A DNA stretch of 64,000 nucleotides from contig CP141140.1 in assembly GCA_035235625.1 (NCBI GenBank), positions 67,410,782 to 67,474,781 of the forward strand, given 5' to 3'. A program made the position numbers and the translations under genes. The notes beneath the pieces were generated by a model. That model was not told where the DNA came from. It saw only the letters and a program-made list of their open reading frames with translations, and did not search any database. This DNA comes from Saururus chinensis (taxonomy: Eukaryota > Streptophyta > Magnoliopsida > Piperales > Saururaceae). Below, piece by piece: positions 26,178 through 38,642 of the stretch; the first letter of the stretch is position 1, and the number at the start of each line of letters is the position of its first letter.

Positions 26178-29100
26178 GGTCTAAGGTTTAATTTGTTACA
26201 TCTCGGGGGGGGGGGGGGGGGTAAAGAACACTTCAGTCTTTCATTATTCTTTTGTTTTGTCACAAATAGTCTTTTTTTCCCATAAGAGTGAAGCAATTAC
26301 CTATGAATAAATTCAAAGGCTATGCACCCAACACGAAGAGCAACTTTTGCTTTACATAGAAGGATCTCGGGGCCATTGAAATAAGTATTCTAAAGACCTA
26401 AGGGTTAAGTGGGAGCAACTTTTGCTTTACATAGAAGGATCTCGGGGCCATTGAAATAAGTATTCTAAAGACCTAAGGGTTAAGTGGGAGCGCAATTTTT
26501 GCATTTGTAGGTACCTTATTGCTCTCCTTCGGTGGGGGTGTCCAGGCCGTGAAGTACTTGTATGATCCTTTAACTAACTCAGATCACAATCAAATGAATC
26601 TATATCTATATATCTATACAATTATTAAAATGAGAAAGGGGTAGAAATTTTTACTATACTATACCAATATTACCCTTTTATAAAACCTCTTAATTAATTT
26701 AAAATTTGAAAAACCTAAAATATTGTAATAAGTTTTCTAATATATTTTGCCTTATAGTCATAAAAAAATAGTCATAATTAGTTTAGAACTTGTCAAACCT
26801 CATTTGTAGACTATATTAACCTTATAGCCTGTTATACCTATATCACCCTTTTAAATAAACTTTTAATTAATTTAAAATTCAAAAGACCTAAAATATTGTA
26901 ATAAGTTCTCTAATACATTTTACCTTATTGCCAGGAAAAAAATATGTCTTTTATAACTTTAATTAATTTATAACTTTTCAAACCTTACTTGTATATTATA
27001 TTAACCTTATAGCCATATAAAAAATATTGAGTTCAAAGTCATAATTAATTTAAAATTTAAGAAATTTTACAAGAAAATATAAGTATCTAAATATGTAATA
27101 GGTAAATAGAGGTAGAAATGGGCCATGTCAAGCTTGACTCGTGATACTAATGGGTTGGCTCGTACTTGCAAAAAGTAGGCCCAACACAAGGGGTGGCAGT
27201 AGTCCATGTCGGACTTGGCTAGCAACCCCCTTTGGGCGGGATGCAGGTTGGCCCTCCAAGCCCACCCCTTGGATATTTTAGCTGTTGGGTGCAACGACTC
27301 AAAAAAGTTTTTAGGCCAATGATTGCAAAAAAGTCATTAGGCCTCATGGTTGCAAAGTCCAATGACTCAAGATGAGCTGTTGGGTATTTGATTGTAAGGC
27401 CCAACAACTAAAAATGAGCCGTTGGGCCTTGGGGAGGTCGCCTAGCCTGACACGTAGTGGAGCTTGGGCCCAACTCATTGACATAGCATATTGGCCTTAT
27501 GTCCTAGGCCTTCGGCAGGGAAAATAATTTTAAAAAATATATAATTTTTGTATATTGATATAATATGATAGATATTTATATTGATATAAAATATATCTTT
27601 ATATTAAAATATTGATCAGGCCTGTTGTGCGTTCGGGCTGCAAAATGTGGCCCTAGACCATGGGCCCATTGCCACCTCTTATAGACATGAGTTTTGCACT
27701 ATCAAGTATTTACACAAATATATTCAACTCTTATTCTAATTGGGTTCTAAGTTTAATTAAAGTCCTATGTAATAACCCGGATTTTAAGTTACTTTTTGGG
27801 AAATTGATTATTTTTTTTAGTCTTAATCTTATGTATCACTGTTCTCGATAATTGTGTGTTTAGTGTCATGTGTAGCCTTGGTCATAGGTGGAAAGGGTTT
27901 TACACGTTTTTTAGGGTACTAACACCTAAGTTAAGGTTTTGGTGCCTAAATTAAGACTTGACCCTTAAGATAAGGCTCTCGGGTAAAAAGGTGTTATTTT
28001 TTGGCACGGTATACACTTCCAGGGGTTCTCGCACAAGGGAAGGAAGTTTTGATGCACGTTTTAGAGGTGCACGTGAGATGAGGACTTTCGAAAAAAAAGA
28101 AAAAGGGGTTTTAAAATAGAACGCAGAACGCGTTTGCATTTTGTGTCTTGTTTTTTGCCAGGCGAAAGAAAAACTCCACCTTTGGTTGGAACAGTCAGAT
28201 TGCCACCGCCGCCCCTTGCTGGAAACTGGTCTCCCAGCCGCCACAAAGTAGGTGGTGCTACCCTAGGTCGGCAGCTCTCCCTTTTCCATTTTCCGTCAGC
28301 CTTTCACTTTGCCCCGTTTCTCCCTAGTTTTCTGAGGGCAGGCAGTGCACCACCATGGTACCACTGCTAGAAACCGGCCACTTTGTTTGCCACGATGGTG
28401 CCGCACCACCTTGGGCTGCCGTCATGCCACCCTCTCCCCTGATTTCAATCCGGCTGGCCATCTCCCCTAAAAATTCATCCGTCGATGATTTTGTTGGAAG
28501 CTTTTACTGTTCTTGGCCGAACCACCTTTGGAGCCGATGGGATCTACAGTTGTGAGCCACTTCTAGCCACCCACTGCTCCATCAAACCACCTTGGGTCCC
28601 GATGTGCCTCCCTACATACCCCTTTCCTCCTCTCCAATCTTATTCCGCCCCCCTGCCCATTCTTCAACCAGAAATTGACAGGGAAACGAATGTGCGTATT
28701 GTTTGGTGGCCAGTGTCCACCACCACACTCCCTTTCCCCCCTCCTCCTATGTGCCTACCATGTACCCCCTCCCTTGGCCTCACATCAGCCTCTTCTTTGA
28801 GCATGCATGTGCCGCATGGGAGACGTTCAAGACCTCGGGTAGTGATTGGAGACCAACCGGTACAATTTACCTCCCTAGGGCTATTTCTTTGTGGTGTAAG
28901 GGTACATTGGACCACCGATTCTTCACCAACATCGCCATCGTGGTATGCCCCGACATCAATTTCGCCTAGACGATGAGGTAGGAGACTCTGAACCTTATAA
29001 ATTCACTTTAGTGTGCTTTTATGATAGAATGCATGCTAGGATTAAGGTGTTTAAATGCTTAATGCTTAGATGTATATTAATGCAGAGGATGTTAAGTACG

Positions 29101-32100
29101 TGAGTTAATTATAGTGGCCGTATGCATATATTATAAATTACCTATGTGTTGGTTGGTTAGATTAGTCAGATGTTTACATTATGACTCATCCTTAATTTAG
29201 ATAGATGGATGAGCAGAAGGTCTATGTAATGAGTTACTTTCTTACTGAATGCATGGGTGGTCGACATGAATACGCAAATAATTATGTTTATGCGTTTTGA
29301 ATGCCGTAAAGTGTGCTATAAGGCTTATGTGTGGTGTGTAGTTTAGAATTGTGAGTGATTATACATGCAATGATGGTGAGCGTATGTCTGATAAGTTACG
29401 ATTGGTTTAGGCTGAATCGAATTTCAGAGAAATGAGACGGGCACTTCATGCTTTAGTAAATAGGAAGACTAGGTTCAGGGTTTAAGATATAAGCTTACAA
29501 CTTGTAAGATGCACACCATAATGGTACCTGCATAACATATAAATTATAAATGTCAACATAATTAAATTAAGTAGATTGATAATAAGAATTGAGTCCTTAG
29601 CTAGTTCGACATATTGAATTCCGTATATGTTGACAAATGTTTGATTGTCAGTTATTCACTTGTAAGGTTGACGTAGTACATACCCTTTGGGGTAATATTT
29701 TTAAAATATGTGTAAGTTTAGATTTTTGATGTTTTGTTGAGAGCACTGTAAGTTTTTCACCCAAGAGTGACACTGTGGGTTTTCTTGTCTTAATTGACAA
29801 TATTAGGCCCTTTGTTGGCCTTGTATGACTCCAGAGAGTGGGCATTTGCGTGCTTAGGTAAGTAATATTATGGATCTGCTCTTACCTGTTTAATCCTATG
29901 CCCTATGAGCACCTACATACTTTGCCTTCAGAATTTTTCAAGTGTATAGGTCCCTCCCCAAAGGTCAAGGTGACACCCTAGTGGCATTCCTTCCTTACAA
30001 CATTAGAGCTGATTAAGGCTTAATTAGCTCTAGTCGTCGATTGTAAGTGTATGATGGCAAGCATAAAATCATAAGTGTAAGTGGTAAGTATGTGAAAGTA
30101 AGACTATGATGGTACGTGATTTGTTTATAAGTAAGGTGACAAGAAAATTCGTAAGTCTATGAGGTTCAGGGGAAGTGTAGTACTTGTGTTGAGGTTGTGC
30201 GTTTATCTTCTTCTGGTTTATGGTATGCTACAATTCTATGAAGCTGCTTTTGTGTGAACTTTTAAGGTTCACTGATTTTAACTCTCCTATTGGGTATGGA
30301 AACACTCATATTTCTTTTCCCTCTAATCCTCATACACTCCAAGGACTTCCACGGGTCCTAGTTTAAAGCTGCTTAGGTGAATCTGGTGCTTGAGGATACA
30401 TTTTTTGGACTGCAGGTCGATTTTTGACACTATGGTTCTTTGATTATTTTATTCTATAATCTGTTGTAATTTTTTTTAAAATACATGTATTAAGTGAGGT
30501 GAGAGCTTTTACATATATTATTTTGGACTTGTATAGGGTTTGTTTTATTATATTTGTCTGTTATGGAACTTGTACCTAGCTACTCTTGGGAAAAATCAAT
30601 ACTAAGCCCATGGCCATGACATTTGTGTACTTTTAGTTTATTATTCATGTATGGGATGAGTAGATTATAGGGTTGAAATGATTTATCGATGTTATATAAT
30701 TGTGTCGTGTTGAAAAGAAAATATTTACGTGGATTTGATATAGATGAGTGAGAATTATAAAAATATTTTTCACAGGTTTCAATTTTTTGTCAATTTTTAC
30801 CAATTTACAACTGTTATATTACAATTTTTTTTATTAAAATTCGATAAAAAATACTTTGAAAACCCCAGGCCTATCTAAGAATGCTAAGTGAATATAGAAG
30901 TTTTCATCAATACAAGTATTTCTTTTTAGAGCTTTCTCAATCTAAACACAACATAAAATAAAATTATCAGTTAGGTTTCCTGGTGTGAGCATAACTTTAT
31001 TTGGAGAGGTCTCATCTTCTCCCACCTCAACTCATAAGACCCACAAATCAAATTTTCTTCTATGAATACCAAAACCATTTGCCTCTTCTCCCTACAGTTC
31101 TTTATTATCTCTGAAAAATATTACAAACATCATTCATATCTTATGGGACATTTTAATTTATTTAAAATATGTACATATGTAAAGTAGGGGCTTGGAGAGA
31201 GAGTATGCAGTAGTTGATAGCTGGTCATTGTATATGATGAATATATTTTTCCTTATTGTGTGATAGATAAGATGTATATTATAAATTTAAGAGGTGTATC
31301 ATAATATTTTTGTCAGATTTCTTTGCTCTTATTTTTTGAAAAATGTTACAACCAGCAAAATGTAAGGTGCGGGTAAATATGCATATGAGTAGAAAATATA
31401 TAATTTTGTAAGGGGAAAAAAAATGACATGCCCATAATAATCTTTGTATATAAATAACTAAAAGATTATTTTAAAATTTATAATATTATATAATATAGTG
31501 GGTGGTGGAGAGGGGATAATAAAAAGATTGCAAGCTATATAGAAATAACATTAAATTATTTAAGATTATCTTATACTTTCTCCAGAATCTTTCTTTAATT
31601 AATATATTATATTACTTTATTTAAGTTTCTAATTAATTTATAGTCAATGATTAAATAATTTATTTAACTATTTATAAATCTTAATAAAAAACTATTTGTA
31701 AAACAAAAAAGTGATAAATGCACTTTAGCTAGTTAACATAATGTAATATAGTATTCCCTCTATTTAAATATTTATTACCGGGCCAACTATTTATTAGTCC
31801 TTGATGTGCTAAGTTGGGTCAATATGAGTTGACCCACTTAAAACTAGTTGATCCGGACCTGAGCCCGTCGGTGGCTAGACATGCAGATCAAAAGACCGTG
31901 TTCTGTTACAACTTACAAGTACTCTCTTCTGGCTTTTGTCAGCTCGAGGCGTGTTACCCAGGGCATCTCTCTGTATATATGGTCCATGCCCTCATTAAAT
32001 GCTGACCAAAAAGGACGCGTTGGATTTATTACGCGTACGTTGACAATACTAGCGGGGCTGACCTAGATTCCTCTGATTCCAATCTCTTTATCTCAAGCGT

Positions 32101-34471
32101 TTATTTACAAATTTATGTTAATGTGTATAAGCACGTATGTTATTTATTTTAAATATTGATAATTCATATAAAGTGAGAGTAAATCTCAGTTGACAGTTGA
32201 AGGGAATAATTTTCATATTCCCCCTAAAGTGAGAGTTTATTGCACTTAACCGTTGATACTAGGTAGGATAAACCCAGTGTAAAAATGCATAGTATGCACT
32301 AGTATGTGTGTCATCCACATTTCTTATATTAGTTTCATGGTGAGTAGGAAATATTAAAAATTATTTTTACTAAGAGAGTATCAAATAATTTTTCTAATAT
32401 CTCACATAAAATTACTTAAACCTAAGAAATGCCATGAACTTCATGCAGGAAAATAAAAGGCATGCAGAAGCTTTGCATTAATTTTCTCAGATTCCTTACT
32501 ATCTCTCAATAGATATAAAACCTAGCTACAATGAGCTACTTGTGCATCTGATGGCAACTTTTTGCTTATAAGCTGTCTTTGCATGAGCTCTAAGTCTAAA
32601 CAAATGGCCTACACAACAAATTGATCTTTTTGCGTTTTTTTATTAACTCTTTAAAGGATTAGGAATACTTAATGGTAACGGAATCAATGACGCCTTTAGG
32701 AGGGAACAGAGAGAAGGGGTAACTGGAGTTCATCTAAGAGCTTTAAGTTGTGGACCAACAATTAATATACAACGCTGCTATTGCCCCAATACTCCAAAAA
32801 TAAGACAAAAATATTATTTTTTATTCCTCAGCGCCCCTACATGGTCCTCCACTATTTTTCTACAAAAAATGCTCCTGTGACGTTAAAAAAGATATGCCAA
32901 TATCCTACTTTATCTTTTAAAAATTATTGATAAATGGGACCCATATCCTACTTTATTAATAATTTTTAAAAGATAAAGTAGGATATTGACGTACATTTTT
33001 CAACGTCATGATAACATTACTCTTCCCAATATGCGATGCATTTTCTTCCCGGAAAATGATATTATCACATCAAAAATACATATCAATAACTCACACATGA
33101 GTTTTAATTTGTCTACTTAAGTGAGCCCATGTAAACTATGTGTGGGGGCTATGTGAAGTCCAATTAAAACTCTTGTGTGAGTTTTTATAGGTATTTTGGT
33201 TGTGGAAATATCACTATCCTTTCTTCCCCTTCTTTTAGTAAGCCAATGATTTTTTTCCTTCATTTGCATGGCCAAAAAACTATGGAGAAAGCGTGAAAAG
33301 AGGACAATCGACACAGATTTGGCCATAGCTGCCATAGTTGTGGCTGCCAGCAACAACTCTGGCCAAAGCTGCCTGCACTGGCCATAGCCATGGTAGCTCT
33401 AAGTAGAGTCTCCTATAGTGGCCATGGCTATTGTGGCCATGGGTTGCAGTCAGCACGACAACTACTAAAGCAACCTTTGTCTGACAAGCATTTTTTGTGC
33501 TATGTATTGGCATTAAACCTAATATAAAGAATGCATGAGAGTTGTCAATATTTGAAATTGACAGCACATATATTAGCATATGTCAGCATCATTGGCCCTT
33601 ACACTAATGTGCATTAGCATGTATATTGTCGATTTTTTGGATGGATAGCTCTATGCAATCCTTACCACTAGACTTACCATTAGTAGGGAGCATAGAAAAT
33701 ACTTCCTCTAGATAGCATGGTTGTCTCCCGTTTAGCTAGCCATAATGAAGTAATGAAGGAAGAAAACAACTACTAGAACAAGAAGAAGGGTATGCATGAG
33801 TAATCATTTAGCATTATTTTTATCAATTTAAGTGATTGAGTACTTAAAAAAATATCATAAGCTTATTTCCCTGTTTCACCATTCAATAAAAACTACTATT
33901 TTTTTATAAAGAGATATTAATATAGGATGGAGGGAGTAGCCTGAGGTTCAATCACTTAAAAGAAGATGGGCATAAGGGATCATGTGAAGCTATTGATGTG
34001 TAGATAGGGTGGCAATCCATTTAGAAACAAATGCTCAGGTCATCCCGTATCGCAGCCAAATTCCATAAAATCAACATTTTTTACCAATGATATCTAAACC
34101 AAAGCTAAGAAACAAAACTAAGCTTGTATGACGAACTGAAGTACCAAACTAATGAGGCAGAGAGAGGTAATTGTTAATCACAGTCAGAGCAGAAGAGGGA
34201 GGATGCAGCACTTTACCAGTATTCCAATGGAGAAACGAGCAAAGACATGGAAAACGAGGGCAAGTGCAGCCATGGGAATGTTGCCAATGCGGCCAATAAA
34301 CGCCTGGGCAATGACGAACACGCCAAACATTGATATCCTTGTAAATATTGCAGGCGCCGCTACCACCCACAGCTTCTTGCACTCCACCCACACTCTTTTC
34401 CACAGATTTTCTCCCTCATGACTTCCCTCATTGCCTGAGATACTTAGTAGCTTGCTTCTTGCTTCCTCCAT
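22703..34471 (-). CDS. MATE efflux transporter (DETOXIFICATION family), intact, with a 9.1-kb first intron
   Basis: Second MATE carrier, same role as the gene at 15108. Exons on the minus strand: 34471-34217, 25091-24553, 24285-24199, 24124-24068, 23921-23683, 23544-23426, 23332-23246, 22777-22703. All junctions are GT-AG and phases join, giving 485 aa. Exons 3-7 are 87, 57, 239, 119 and 87 nt, exactly as in the other MATE gene. Landmarks are CGQAFGAKQYHM (from residue 96), SSGVMLCLEIWYNSI and [11 protein letters not shown]. The ATG at 34471 is the first in-frame ATG upstream of the conserved region; an out-of-frame upstream ORF ends 5 bases before it. Intron 1 (25092-34216) is stuffed with transposon remains; intron 7 carries a MITE. 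A solo LTR inserted 120 bp upstream separates it from its ancestral promoter. Whether it is still expressed cannot be read from the sequence. Confidence 0.92.
22886..23049. repeat. MITE family copy 2, in MATE intron 7
   Basis: A 164-bp element with ends inverted at 29 of 32 positions (AGTAAGCCTAGCGTAAG at the left; the complement of the right end reads AGTAAGCCTAGCATAAG). This is the cleanest of three copies in the window. No target duplication is obvious. Confidence 0.7.
25474..25756. repeat. Foldback MITE in MATE intron 1
   Basis: Left end GGGCTGTTTGGGCACTGAAT pairs with right end ATTCAGTACCCAAACGACCC. The interior is also largely self-complementary around about 25615 (CAGGCTTGAAACAGCCTGAA). 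TIRs of this GGGNNGTTTGG kind are common in hAT and Harbinger MITEs; the target duplication is unclear, so the superfamily is left open. Confidence 0.65.
26109..26174. repeat. (TA)n microsatellite
   Basis: About 33 uninterrupted TA units inside MATE intron 1. Confidence 0.97.
26205..26221. repeat. Poly-G run
   Basis: Seventeen consecutive G, 30 bases after the (TA)n tract. Its length is likely unreliable in sequencing. Confidence 0.9.
26338..26487. repeat. Perfect 75-bp tandem duplication
   Basis: The unit beginning GAGCAACTTTTGCTTTACAT at 26338 recurs at 26413 with no difference that I can see. It is either recent or an assembly artefact next to the poly-G/(TA)n tract. Confidence 0.85.
27107..27681. 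mobile_element. Non-autonomous hAT-like element in MATE intron 1
   Basis: Left end TAGAGGTAGAAATGGGCC and the complement of the right end TAAGAGGTGGCAATGGGCC form a TIR of the hAT 'AGAGGTGGCAA' type. At 575 bp it has no transposase. Flanking 8-mers do not match well, so the target duplication has decayed or the ends are slightly off. Confidence 0.55.
27768..30823 (+). mobile_element. LTR-like repeat, 3' end uncertain
   Basis: Starts TGTAATAACCCGGATTTTAA, the same kind of start as the solo LTR at 4930. It has a GC-rich block (28120-28970) of the same character as that LTR. I place the 3' end tentatively at a TATTACA near 30823; flanking 5-mers do not match. Open frames up to 163 codons in the GC-rich part show no known domain. 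Confidence 0.4.
30824..31830. other. Intronic AT-rich DNA, no gene recognised
   Basis: Within MATE intron 1. Only very AT-rich sequence is seen, with no coding or clear repeat structure. Confidence 0.55.
32875..33020. repeat. Perfectly pairing foldback element in MATE intron 1
   Basis: ATATCCTACTTTATCTTTTA at about 32900 is matched by its complement TAAAAGATAAAGTAGGATAT at about 32969, around a short centre. The outer words TGACGTTAAAAA and TTTTTCAACGTCA also pair. This looks like a small MITE. Confidence 0.6.
33512..33679. repeat. MITE family copy 3, in MATE intron 1
   Basis: Ends ATTAAACCTAATATAAAG and the complement of the right end GGTAAGTCTAGTGGTAAGG are diverged versions of copy 2. 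The interior words ATTGACAGCACATATATTAG and GTCGATTTTTTGGATGG align with copy 2. Confidence 0.5.
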
Positions 34472-35035
34472 TTTTTTTACATCTGCTCCATCTTCCTCCA
34501 CAAATCTTTTAAATGCCCGAAAGTCACAGCCTCTGTCCCAAACACACACTTTTCAAACGTGTTTATTTTACTTCGTCCTCCTATAGCCACATGTTAGACC
34601 CCTAGCTATTGAAGGCTAATGGGCAGATGAGATTCAGCTTGGCAAGCCGATAACTAAAAAAAAGTTGAGGAACAACAGTGCTGAACATTGGCGGACTCAT
34701 ATACTAGTCCTACTCGGAGTAGGACACAATAGTGAGTTGGGCACCATCACTTATGATGGTTCCTAAGTAGGCCGGGACTCTCACCTATTAAAAGTAGGAG
34801 AGACGCTGAATATGGTTATTGATTCGTTCTTATCTTTTCTAGTTCAACTAGGAGTCACCTCGGAGGCCTAACACAAGTCTAAAGGCTTGACAAAGAGTCA
34901 TGTACAAGGGCGGCCAAATTAATCTTAGTTGGAAAAGGACTCTTTGTGAGAAGTGGATGTAGCCAAGACTCATCCTAAGTGAATGACATGCAGGCTGAGG
35001 ATTTTTAACCGGAGTAGGAGTCCCAAGGAACGCTA

Positions 35036-38000
35036 CACTACAACAAATGGCCATATTAGCGACGCTTAAAAAACATCGCTAAATGCATAGATAAAACTAC
35101 AATCGCTACTGCTTATTAACGACACTTACATTAAGCATCGCTAATAGTCTAACATTAGAAGCGTTTAGATAAACGTCACTAAATATTAACTTTTTGCGAC
35201 GCATAATTATGTGTCACTAATACGTAACTATTAGCGGTGCTTAATTATAAGCGCCGCTAATAGTTACGTACTAGCGACGCTTGTATATGCGTCACTAATA
35301 AAAAATTAAAATTTTGAATAAAATAATAAAAAATAGTTTATAACAACGCTTCTATGAAAATTAGAAGTGTCGTTAATAAAAAATGGAATAAAAAATTTAT
35401 TCTTCTATTAGCAACGCTTTTAAAAGTGTCGCTAATATGTAAAAAAATATAAAAATACAAAAATAAAATAAAAAGGGGAGCTGGAATCCGGTGGGGGCCT
35501 AGAGAAGGGGGGGGGAGGGAGGAGGCGAGCCAACACGGGAGGGGGGCTTTGGTTCCAGCCTAAACCGGGATGACGGGGCAGAGCCGGAGGCGGTGGCGGG
35601 GGATTCTTGAGAAGAGGGGAGACCGGGGAGGAGGCGGGGTTGGCGAGGCTGGAACGGGGGGCTCGGGCGTGGCCGAGCTGGGACGACGGCAGGGGGATTC
35701 CAAAGAAGAAGGGGGATTGGAGAGGGGGAGGGAGGAGGGGTTGGCGGAGCCGGCATAGTGGGGGCTCTCGCGGTGGCTGAGCCGGGACAGCGGCGGTAGG
35801 GCGTAGGCGCCAACGGGGGATTGCAAAGAAGAGGGGGGACCAGGGGAGTGGGAGGGAGGAGGGGTTGGCGGAGACAGCGCTAGGGTTCTCTGGGGGTGGG
35901 TGAGCCGGGACTGCGGCGGCGGGGCGGAGGTGGCGGTAGGGGATTCCAAAGAAGAGGGGGGACCAGGAAGGGGGAGGGAGAAGGGGTTGGTGGAGCCGGT
36001 GGGGGGGGGGGCTGCGGTGGTGGCTGAGCCGAGACGAAAGCAGAGGAGGTGGGGTGGAGCCTATTGCGGAAGCGGCGGCAAGGGTTTTCAAAACAGAGGG
36101 GGGACTAGAGAGGGGGAGGGAGGAGGGGGTTGGTGGAGCGAGTGCGGGGGGGCTTCGGCGGTGGTTGAGACGGGACGACGGCAGTAGGGCAAAGTCGAAG
36201 GCAGCACGGTGGAGGAGGCAAGGGGATTCCAGAGAAGCACATTGGAATGGGATAAATACAGTGCGGGCGATTTCGATTGCCCGCACGGTATTTTACTTCG
36301 CCGGTGCTGGCGAAATTGGGCGGGTAACTGAATAAATCCCATGCGATCGAAACAATCGTGCGATTAGAAGTCCTGTTGCGACGTTTACAGAGAAACATCG
36401 CAACAGGGTAATTTATTTGTGACGCTTAATAATAAGTGTCACTACTACTTTTAATATTTGCAATGTTTGTTATTATATGTCACAAATAAGACTAGTATTT
36501 GTGACGCTTACTAATAAGTGCTGCAACTAATTTTAATATTTGCGACGTTTGTTATTATTCGTCGCAAATAAGGCTAGTATTTGCAACTCTTACTAATAAG
36601 CGTCGCCAATAATATTTTTTAAAAAATAAAATCCTCTCTTTTCTCCTCACCCTCTCTCTCTCTACCCTCTTTCTCTCTCTCCTCACCCTCTCTATCTACC
36701 CTCTTTCTCTCTCTCCTCACCCTCTCTATCTACCATCTTTCTCTCTCTCTATCTCTCTCCTCTTTCTCTCTCTTCTCACACTCTCTCCCCTCACCCTCTC
36801 TCTCCTCCCTCTCTCTCTCCCTCTCTCCTCTCTCTCCCCCTCTCTCCTCTCTCTATTTCCTCTCAATTTTTTCTCTCTCCACACATTTTAAAATTAATAT
36901 TATAAATTATAAGGTGATAGCGACGCATAGGAATATGTGTCGCTATTACCTAGGTTAATAACAAGAGTATTAGTGATATATGTATATATACGTCGCTAAT
37001 ATATTTTTATTTACTTATAATTAATTTTTAAATAAAAATTATAAAAAAAATTAAATTTTCCCTCTCTACTCTCTCTCCTCAACCCCTCTCTCCTCTCTGC
37101 ACCCTCTCCCTCTCTCCTCCATCTCTCTCTCCTCTCTCTCTACCCTATCTCCTCTCTCTCCCCTCTTCTCTCTCTCCCTCTTGTCTCTCATTTCTCTCCT
37201 CTCTCTCAACATACTGTCTTCTTTAATTTCAATTTTCTATATTTTTTATTTTTCATCTCTCTCCTCTCTCTCCCCCTCTCCTCTCTCCCTCTCCCTCTCC
37301 TCTCTCTCTACACACTATCTCTCTTCTATTTCAATTTTTTATGATTTTTTATTTTTTAAAATAATAAAAGAAATAAAATAAATATTATTAGCGACGCATA
37401 GGAATATGTGTTGCTAATAGACTGGGTATTAGCGACGCATAACAATATGTGTTGCTAATACCTACCCTTTTAGAGACGCATATTCCTATGCGTTGTTAAT
37501 AATATTTTTTTATTTTTTTTAAAATATAATAATTTATTAAAAAATAATTAATCTCCATCTCTCCCTCTCCTCTCTCTCTCTCTCCTCCCTCTCCTCTCTC
37601 TCCCTTGCTCCTCTCCTCTCTCTCATCTCTCTACACACTATCTCTCCTCTATTTCAATTTTCTTTATTTTTTTTAAAAAAATAAAATAAATATTATTAGC
37701 AACGCATAACAATATGCATTGCTAATACCTACCCTATTAGCGATGCATATTCTTATGCGTTATTAATAATATTTTTTTTATTTTTAAAATATAATAATTT
37801 ATAAAAAATCTTAAAAAATAATTAATCTTCCTCTCCTCTCTCTCCCTTTTTCTCCTCTCTCCTCCCTCTCTCTCCTCCCACTTTCCCTCTCCTCTCTCCT
37901 CCCTCTTTCCCTCTCCTCTCTCCTCCCTCTTTCCCTCTCGTCCCTCTTTCCCTCTCTTCTCTCTCCTCCCTCTCTCCCTCTCCTCTATCTCTACACACTA

Positions 38001-38642
38001 TCTCTTCTCTAATTTCAATTTTTTATTTTTTAAAATTAATTTTAAAAATAAAAAAATATATTAAATATTATTAGCGATGCATAGAAATATGCATCACTAA
38101 TAGGACTAGGTATTAGCGACGCATAACAATATGCATCGCTAATACCTATCCTATTAGCGATGCATATTCCTATGTGTCACTAATAATAGTATTTATTTTA
38201 GATTTTTTAAAAAATTTAAAATATAATAATTTATAAAAAAATTATAAAAATTAATTTTTTATTTTAAATTAATAACTATTAGAGTCATTTTTTAATAAAT
38301 GACTCTATTATTAAAACTATTAGCGGTATTTTTTTAAAGCATCACTAATAGTAATGAATTTTTTTAAAATAATTAAATATCTTTTAGCGATGCTTGTTGT
38401 ATGCGTCGCTAATAGAAATATATTAGCGACGCTTGGTATTATATGTGCTAATAATTATAGTAATAGCGACACTTTAGAATAAGTGTCGCTAATATATAAC
38501 TATTAGCGATGCTTATTAAAAGAGTCGCTAATAGTTATTATTTTTGCGACGTTTAATTATGCGTCGCAAATATCAGTTTTTAGCGATGCTTATATTTGCG
38601 TCGTTAATAAAAGCATTGTTAATGCTACATTTTGTTATAGTA
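35036..38642. mobile_element. Non-autonomous CACTA element, 3.6 kb
   Basis: Begins CACTACAACAAA and ends TTTGTTATAGTA, inverted at 10 of 12 positions. It is flanked on both sides by the triplet CTA (35033-35035 and 38643-38645), the 3-bp target duplication expected for CACTA. There is no transposase. Both subterminal zones are packed with TTAGCGACGC...GCGTCGCTAA hairpin repeats. The middle has a GC-rich minisatellite (35590-36240) and four blocks of CT-rich DNA each separated by a hairpin repeat (near 36917, 37388, 37697, 38071). Confidence 0.85.
35590..36240. repeat. GC-rich minisatellite in CACTA element
   Basis: Units start at GGGGATTCCAAAGAAG-like words near 35595, 35694, 35816, 35939, 36084 and 36217, with spacing of about 97-145 bp. 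The unit also carries GGAGGGAGGAGGGGTTGG. A 284-codon open frame on the minus strand (36286-35432) is a proline-rich by-product of this repeat, not a gene. Confidence 0.75.

Noticed and set aside
28485-28976. 163-codon open frame
   Set aside because: Compositional frame in the GC-rich part of an LTR-like repeat; it overlaps frames on both strands and lies inside a MATE intron.
35432-36286. 284-codon minus-strand open frame rich in proline
   Set aside because: It lies on the GC-rich minisatellite of the CACTA element; all frames there are long and proline/glycine-rich, and no domain is seen.
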